From the NCBI GenBank assembly GCA_005774595.1, contig VAUM01000092.1, positions 1 through 6,475 on the forward strand: a stretch of 6,475 bases of DNA, read 5' to 3'. The notes beneath the pieces were generated by a model. It was not told the DNA's origin. It saw only the letters and a list, made by a program, of their open reading frames with translations, and did not search any database. The DNA comes from Actinomycetota bacterium. GTDB lineage: Bacteria; Actinomycetota; Coriobacteriia; Anaerosomatales; D1FN1-002. Below are positions 6,001 through 6,475 of the stretch, piece by piece. Numbering within the stretch: the first letter of the stretch is position 1; the number at the start of each line of letters is the position of its first letter. Position numbers and translations under genes: made by a program.

Positions 6001-6475
6001 GCCGAGCCGGGCACCCAGCCGGCCGGCGCCTCGTGCGAGGAGGTGGGGGATGCGTTGTCGTAGCGCACGTCGATGGTCCGGGACGCTTCGACGTTGCCGG
6101 GCTTGTCGACCGACCAGTAGGTGACGGCGGTCGTGCCGGGGTTCGAGACCGCGAACGGCGCGGTGTAGGTGGTCTGGGCGCCCGCGCCGATCCGGTAGTA
6201 GGTGGCCTTGACGCCGGCTCCGAGGTCGGTGGCAGACAGCGTCACCGTGACGGGCACAGCCGACCAGGCCGTCTCGGCGGTGACGGCGGTGACCGGCGCG
6301 AAGGTGTCCACCACCGGCTGCCCGACCAGGTCGATCGCGTCGATGTCGATGTTCGCGGCGGTCGCGGACGCGTTCTTGGACCCGGTGCGCGCGATCGTGA
6401 CGGTGTGCGTGGCGTCGGCGAGCCCGCGCGCGCGGTACACGACGGCCTTGTACAGGTTGCTCGGCGCGTACAGGT
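9..6475 (-). CDS. Giant modular repeat protein fragment (OmpL47-type Ig-like repeats plus galactose-binding-like modules), partial at both ends
   Basis: One uninterrupted minus-strand frame covers the window. It is already open at 6473 (first full codon CTG, inside a type B module), so the start and any signal peptide are missing. The GTG at 6440-6438 is an internal Val conserved in the other B modules (VVYR-x-RGL), not a start. The order is a partial B, ten A modules, B, four A, then B-A-B-A-B-A-B and a Gly/Pro linker. A modules (YWSVD-x-x-GNVEA) resemble OmpL47-type Ig-like repeats. B modules (GTGFDW, TDLYAPS, THTV, TG-x-K) resemble the jelly-roll carbohydrate-binding modules that accompany secreted enzymes. 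Only two Cys are present, which fits an exported protein. I infer a cell-surface or secreted stalk or adhesin that binds polysaccharide; no catalytic domain is visible. The last 22 codons and the TGA at 11-9 derive from sequencing adapter, so the real C terminus is unknown. The frame and domain families are clear; the biological role is not. Confidence 0.93.
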   Translation of the reverse strand, partial: LYAPSNLYKAVVYRARGLADATHTVTIARTGSKNASATAANIDIDAIDLVGQPVVDTFAPVTAVTAETAWSAVPVTVTLSATDLGAGVKATYYRIGAGAQTTYTAPFAVSNPGTTAVTYWSVDKPGNVEASRTIDVRYDNASPTSSHEAPAGWVPGSAVVTLTAVDAHSGVANTFYRVDAGPDTTYTAPFAISDEGTTTVTYWSVDNVGHIEAESFFDVYVDNTAPATDDDAPGGWAASPVALHLTAVDGGSGVASTYYVLNGGLPQLYGTSVDVTEAGTNTIEYWSADAVGNVEATQSCIVRIDGYLPVTVAEYPLSWVSGSAVVTLTASDEHTSVAGTYYRLDTGPDTTYTAPFAVSAQGTTTVYFWSVDTAGNVEAEQSIDVYVDNLAPVTSDDVPEGWQESTVTVTLAAHDSGHSGVAGTWYRIDGGETTPYTLPFEISAGGTTTVEYWSQDAVGNVEATQSVPVLIDGVPPVTTAEYPPSWVAGSAVVTLTAVDTHTSVAATYYRLGAGPDTTYTAPFAVSAQGTTTVTFWSVDTAGNTEAEQSVEVYVDNLAPVSSDDAPEGWQESVTVTLTLSAHDSGHSGVADTYYILNGGEATTYAAPIIISAGGVNTVEYWSVDAVGNVEATRSCEVWMDGTPPNTTAEAPAGWVAGSAVVTLTATDASTGVRDTYYRLGAGPDTTYTAPFAVSAQGTTTVTFWSVDNAGNVEAEDSVDVYVDGSAPVSAHEAPGGWIAGSAVVTITAWDTYTGVIGTWYRIGAAGPALYLSPVTVSTHGTTTVSYWSVDGVGNVESTKSATVYVDTMAPVTTSNAVALYTTTATITLARTDSGSGAAHTYFRLDGGSWTEGTTMTTTVSGPHTLQFYSVDAVGNVEATKSASFEVITRYDHTDPAIFYDGSSWTTSTNALYAGGTMRYATANPAQATFMFRGTGFDWIAFRTTSYGIATITVDGSSVTTDLYAPSNLYKQVVYRTRGLADTTHTVTIARTGSKNASATQPHINLDAIDLVGQFVPDTFAPVTNHTANTAWSAVPVTVTLSASDTGVGVRNTYYRIGAGAQTTYTVPFAVSAGGTTTVTYWSVDKIGNAEGEKTVDVRVDTTPPNAAAEASSAWAKGSSTVTLTASDTYSGVADILYRIGAGATTTYTAPISISAEGTTTVAYWAVDNVGRAGAEQTVTVRVDNTVPVTTDNIDGPWAPGSIVLTTADDGLSPLASTFYILDGGDTLEYAAPIPVASGPETHTLSYWAEDDAGNAATPTLVAFRVDSQAPTTTSNAVASYTTSATITLTATDTASGVAFTRWSMDGGAWTTGTVASTAVGGTHRLAFRSTDAAGNTEATKTAVFDVVVRWDNTSTAIFYDGSSWTTSTNVLYHGGNMKYATANPAKASFVFKGTGFDWIAFRTTSYGIATITIDGSSVTTDLYAPSNIYKAVVYRARGLADTTHTVSFERTGSKNASATQAYINLDAVDLVGTFVTDVAPPSTTASVAATYVETATIPLAATDDISGVDFTKWRIDNGAWYTGSTASTTAGGPHTLQYYSVDEMGNREATKSASFSVVKRYDHTDSRIYYLGSAWTTSTNAAYYGGTIRYAASSPATVTFAFKGTGLDWYAYRQAAYGIATITIDGSSVTTDLYSPGILYQSKVYSVRGLADATHTVAITRTGSKNASATAANIDIDAIDLVGSLVTDLPAVDKLPPVTTANNYGSYAGTAALWLTPTDDLSGVLQTYWRLDGGAWYTGRSVQTATLGLHTLDYYSTDRAGNTEPTRTEQFYILTRFEQNDSRIVYEGSGWTTSTHAFYSGTTIRYKSGNPGKVTFVFNGTGFDWVAFRNVAYGIATVTVDGSSVATDLYAPSNTYKSVVYRARGLVDTTHTVIIERTGRKRVAATAANISIDAIDIIDGDLVDPVAGDSTAPITTDNHVASYLESATVSLSTYDDLSGVVSTNWRIDGASWTSGTTAYTALPGLHTLEYYSVDRAGNTEATKDATFTVVTRFDDIGDAFTYSGVWATGTSSAYYGGTMRYATTSTAEVAFTIDGTGFDWYSPKGTAYGLAELVIDSGTPIEVDLYSATFQYSALARSIRGLSAGTHTVVIRYTGTKTAGSAANVGIDRIDVAGAVGGGSHPPGGGSTEAPPAWPLYTPPSPPDQAASRLPASA
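76..131 (-). other. Gly/Pro/Ser-rich linker after the last type B module
   Basis: This stretch encodes a low-complexity segment (AVGGGSHPPGGGSTEAPP) directly after module B5. Such a segment is typical of a flexible hinge between a repeat stalk and another domain or a wall anchor. It is the last genomic sequence before the adapter begins at 75. It contains C runs on the plus strand (118-125 is eight C; others lie near 100-105 and 131-135) and borders a degraded read end, so its length and frame are uncertain. Whatever follows it in the genome, for example a sorting signal, more modules or a membrane segment, is not in the window. Confidence 0.6.
132..500 (-). repeat. Type B galactose-binding-like module B5 (divergent, last copy)
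   Basis: The most divergent B module, 123 codons. It retains YYGGTMRYAT, GTGFDW, AYGLA, VDLYSA, RGLSAGTHTV, TGTK and D-R-I-D-V. The stretch after DW is YSPKGTAYG instead of IAFRTTSYG. Aligned to B1 it needs three single-residue indels, whereas B1 to B4 align end to end without any. Its wording is closer to the general family pattern I know from other secreted proteins, so it may be the older copy or serve a different ligand. It is followed by the Gly/Pro linker. Confidence 0.8.
501..749 (-). repeat. Type A module A17 (DGASW subtype)
   Basis: The last 83-codon A module, between B4 and B5. It opens DSTAPITTDN, with SYLESATVSLSTYDD, TNWRIDGASWTSG and LHTLEYYSVDRAGNTEATK. It belongs to the B-preceding subtype and runs directly, with no extra linker, into RFDDIGD of B5. 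Confidence 0.85.
777..1148 (-). repeat. Type B galactose-binding-like module B4
   Basis: A complete 124-codon module from RFEQND to DAIDIID. It keeps GTGFDWVAFRNVAYGIAT, TDLYAPSNTY and RGLVDTTHTV. The TGSKNAS motif of the earlier copies is TGRKRVA, so the charge of that loop changes. A nine-residue acidic linker (GDLVDPVAG, 776-750) joins it to A17. Confidence 0.82.
1149..1397 (-). repeat. Type A module A16 (DGGAW subtype)
   Basis: A single 83-codon module between B3 and B4, opening DKLPPVTTANN, with TYWRLDGGAWYTG and LHTLDYYSTDRAGNTEPTR. It belongs to the B-preceding subtype. The usual YWSVD motif is YYSTD, and the end is TRTEQFYIL. Confidence 0.85.
1425..1796 (-). repeat. Type B galactose-binding-like module B3
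   Basis: A complete 124-codon module from RYDHTD to DAIDLVG. The core reads GTGLDWYAYRQAAYGIAT with ITIDGSSVTTDLYSP, then RGLADATHTV and TGSKNAS. It differs from B1 and B2 mainly in the residues around the conserved DW, a plausible ligand-contact region. A nine-residue linker (SLVTDLPAV, 1424-1398) joins it to A16. Confidence 0.82.
1797..2045 (-). repeat. Type A module A15 (DNGAW subtype)
   Basis: A single 83-codon module between B2 and B3. It opens DVAPPSTT and has ATYVETATIPLAATDD, FTKWRIDNGAWYTG, GGPHTLQYYSVDEMGNREATKSASF. The centre has W-R-I-D-x-GAW instead of TYYRI-x-x-G, as in A14, A16 and A17. Confidence 0.85.
2058..2429 (-). repeat. Type B galactose-binding-like module B2
   Basis: A complete 124-codon module from RWDNTS to DAVDLVG. 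It is the closest relative of B1, with the same GTGFDWIAFRTTSYGIAT core. The opening Tyr of the other early modules is Trp here. It starts the final section, in which A and B modules strictly alternate. A four-residue linker (TFVT) follows. Confidence 0.82.
2430..3425 (-). repeat. Array of four type A Ig-like modules, A11 to A14
   Basis: Four exact 83-codon modules: A11 3425-3177, A12 3176-2928, A13 2927-2679 and A14 2678-2430. A11 opens DTFAPVT and TAWSAVPVTVTLSA, almost as A1 does; both sit immediately after a B module. A13 is the most degenerate copy: it has TTADDGLSPLASTFY in place of the usual D-x-x-SGV region and ends YWAEDDAGNAATP instead of YWSVD-x-x-GNVEA. A14 is the DGGAW subtype that precedes every B module. 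A four-residue linker (QFVP, 3437-3426) joins B1 to A11. Confidence 0.87.
3438..3809 (-). repeat. Type B galactose-binding-like module B1
   Basis: A complete 124-codon module from RYDHTD to DAIDLVG. Visible landmarks are FYDGSSWTTST, MRYATANP, GTGFDWIAFRTTSYGIAT, VTTDLYAPSNLY, RGLADTTHTV and TGSKNAS. The pattern matches beta-sandwich modules I know from the ends of secreted glycoside hydrolases and surface proteins, where carbohydrate binding is assumed. It is identical to B2 at 102 of 124 aligned residues, and parts of the DNA are identical. The ligand cannot be named from sequence. Confidence 0.82.
3810..6308 (-). repeat. Array of ten type A Ig-like (OmpL47-type) modules, A1 to A10
   Basis: Ten tandem modules, each opening at the Asp of the D-x-x-x-P linker. 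High-to-low coordinates are A1 6308-6060, A2 6059-5811, A3 5810-5562, A4 5561-5313, A5 5312-5061, A6 5060-4812, A7 4811-4557, A8 4556-4308, A9 4307-4059 and A10 4058-3810. All are 83 codons except A5 (84) and A7 (85), which carry a DSGHSGV loop. The shared pattern is a linker with P-V-T, then a Trp or Tyr, VTLTA-x-D, a TYYRI/L-x-x-G centre, Y-x-x-PF-x-V/I-S, GTTTV-x-YWSVD-x-x-GNVEA and V-x-VD. A10 is a distinct subtype (SYTT-like opening, DGGSW centre) and directly precedes B1. Such repeats normally form beta-sandwich spacer domains in surface proteins; a spacer role here is inferred. Confidence 0.88.
4557..6059 (-). repeat. Higher-order two-module repeat (A2-A3, A4-A5, A6-A7)
   Basis: Within the long A array, neighbouring modules alternate between two subtypes. 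A2, A4, A6 and A8 share SAVVTLTA, a GPDTTYTAPFA centre and a V-x-VYVD end. A3, A5 and A7 share a DD-x-P-x-GW opening, a Y-x-L/I-x-GG centre and a DAVGNVEAT end. The units span 6059-5562 (498 bases), 5561-5061 (501) and 5060-4557 (504). A4 and A6 are identical at 69 of 83 residues when aligned by eye, far closer than either is to its immediate neighbour. This implies growth by tandem duplication of module pairs. Confidence 0.8.
6321..6475 (-). repeat. Type B module B0 (C-terminal 51 residues only)
   Basis: The window edge cuts this galactose-binding-like module. It opens at LYAPSNLYK and runs through VVYRARGLAD, THTVTIARTGSKNAS and DAIDLVG, aligning without gaps to the end of module B1. It shows that the protein continues upstream by at least the missing N-terminal 73 residues of this module. 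A four-residue linker (QPVV) joins it to A1. Confidence 0.88.

Noticed and set aside
6438..6440. GTG as a translation start for the large gene
   Set aside because: It encodes the second Val of a VVYR-x-RGL motif that is internal to B1, B2 and B4, and the frame upstream to 6475 continues the same module (LYAPSNLYK).
129..6475. CRISPR array or other spaced short direct repeats
   Set aside because: The repeats are coding modules of 83 and 124 codons with gradual amino-acid divergence and no short identical repeats separated by unique spacers.

Overview
The window holds one thing: a fragment of a very large, modular, extracellular-type repeat protein, encoded on the minus strand and open across almost all of the 6475 bases. 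The reading frame enters at base 6475 already inside a domain, so the true start, any signal peptide and the upstream gene context lie outside. The DNA is strongly GC-rich with G/C-rich third codon positions. The protein is rich in Thr, Val, Ser, Ala and Asp and has only two cysteines. This suggests a secreted surface protein of a high-GC bacterium, most likely an actinobacterium. My recollection is that Coriobacteriia-like lineages often carry such proteins, but that placement is a low-confidence inference.

Two module types build the protein. Type A (83 codons, 17 copies) is an Ig-like repeat of the kind usually annotated as OmpL47-type or chitobiase-C-terminal-like. Its marks are a D-x-x-P-P/A-V-T opening, a TYYRI/L-x-x-G centre and a YWSVD-x-x-GNVEA end. 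Type B (124 codons, 5 complete copies plus one cut by the window edge) looks like a galactose-binding-type, carbohydrate-binding beta-sandwich. Its marks are GTGFDW, YGIAT, TDLYAPS, RGL-x-x-THTV, TGSKNAS and D-A-I-D-L-V-G. Read from N to C terminus the order is B0(partial)-A1..A10-B1-A11..A14-B2-A15-B3-A16-B4-A17-B5-Gly/Pro linker. The A modules are probably rigid spacers and the B modules ligand-binding heads, giving a long stalk with several binding sites. No enzyme domain is visible.

The most important observation concerns the low-coordinate end. Bases 10-75 match, in order and with exact spacing, the Illumina P7 primer, an 8-base index slot, the Nextera read-2 segment and the Tn5 mosaic end. 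They are preceded by a poly-T run, which is a poly-A read tail on the other strand. The contig end is therefore sequencing adapter carrying many substitutions. The apparent C-terminal tail and the TGA stop at 9-11 are artefacts, and the real gene is truncated at both ends. Real genomic sequence is about 76-6475.

I see no second gene, RNA gene, promoter, terminator, CRISPR array or mobile element. Long open frames on the plus strand and in other minus frames are compositional shadows of this repetitive high-GC gene.
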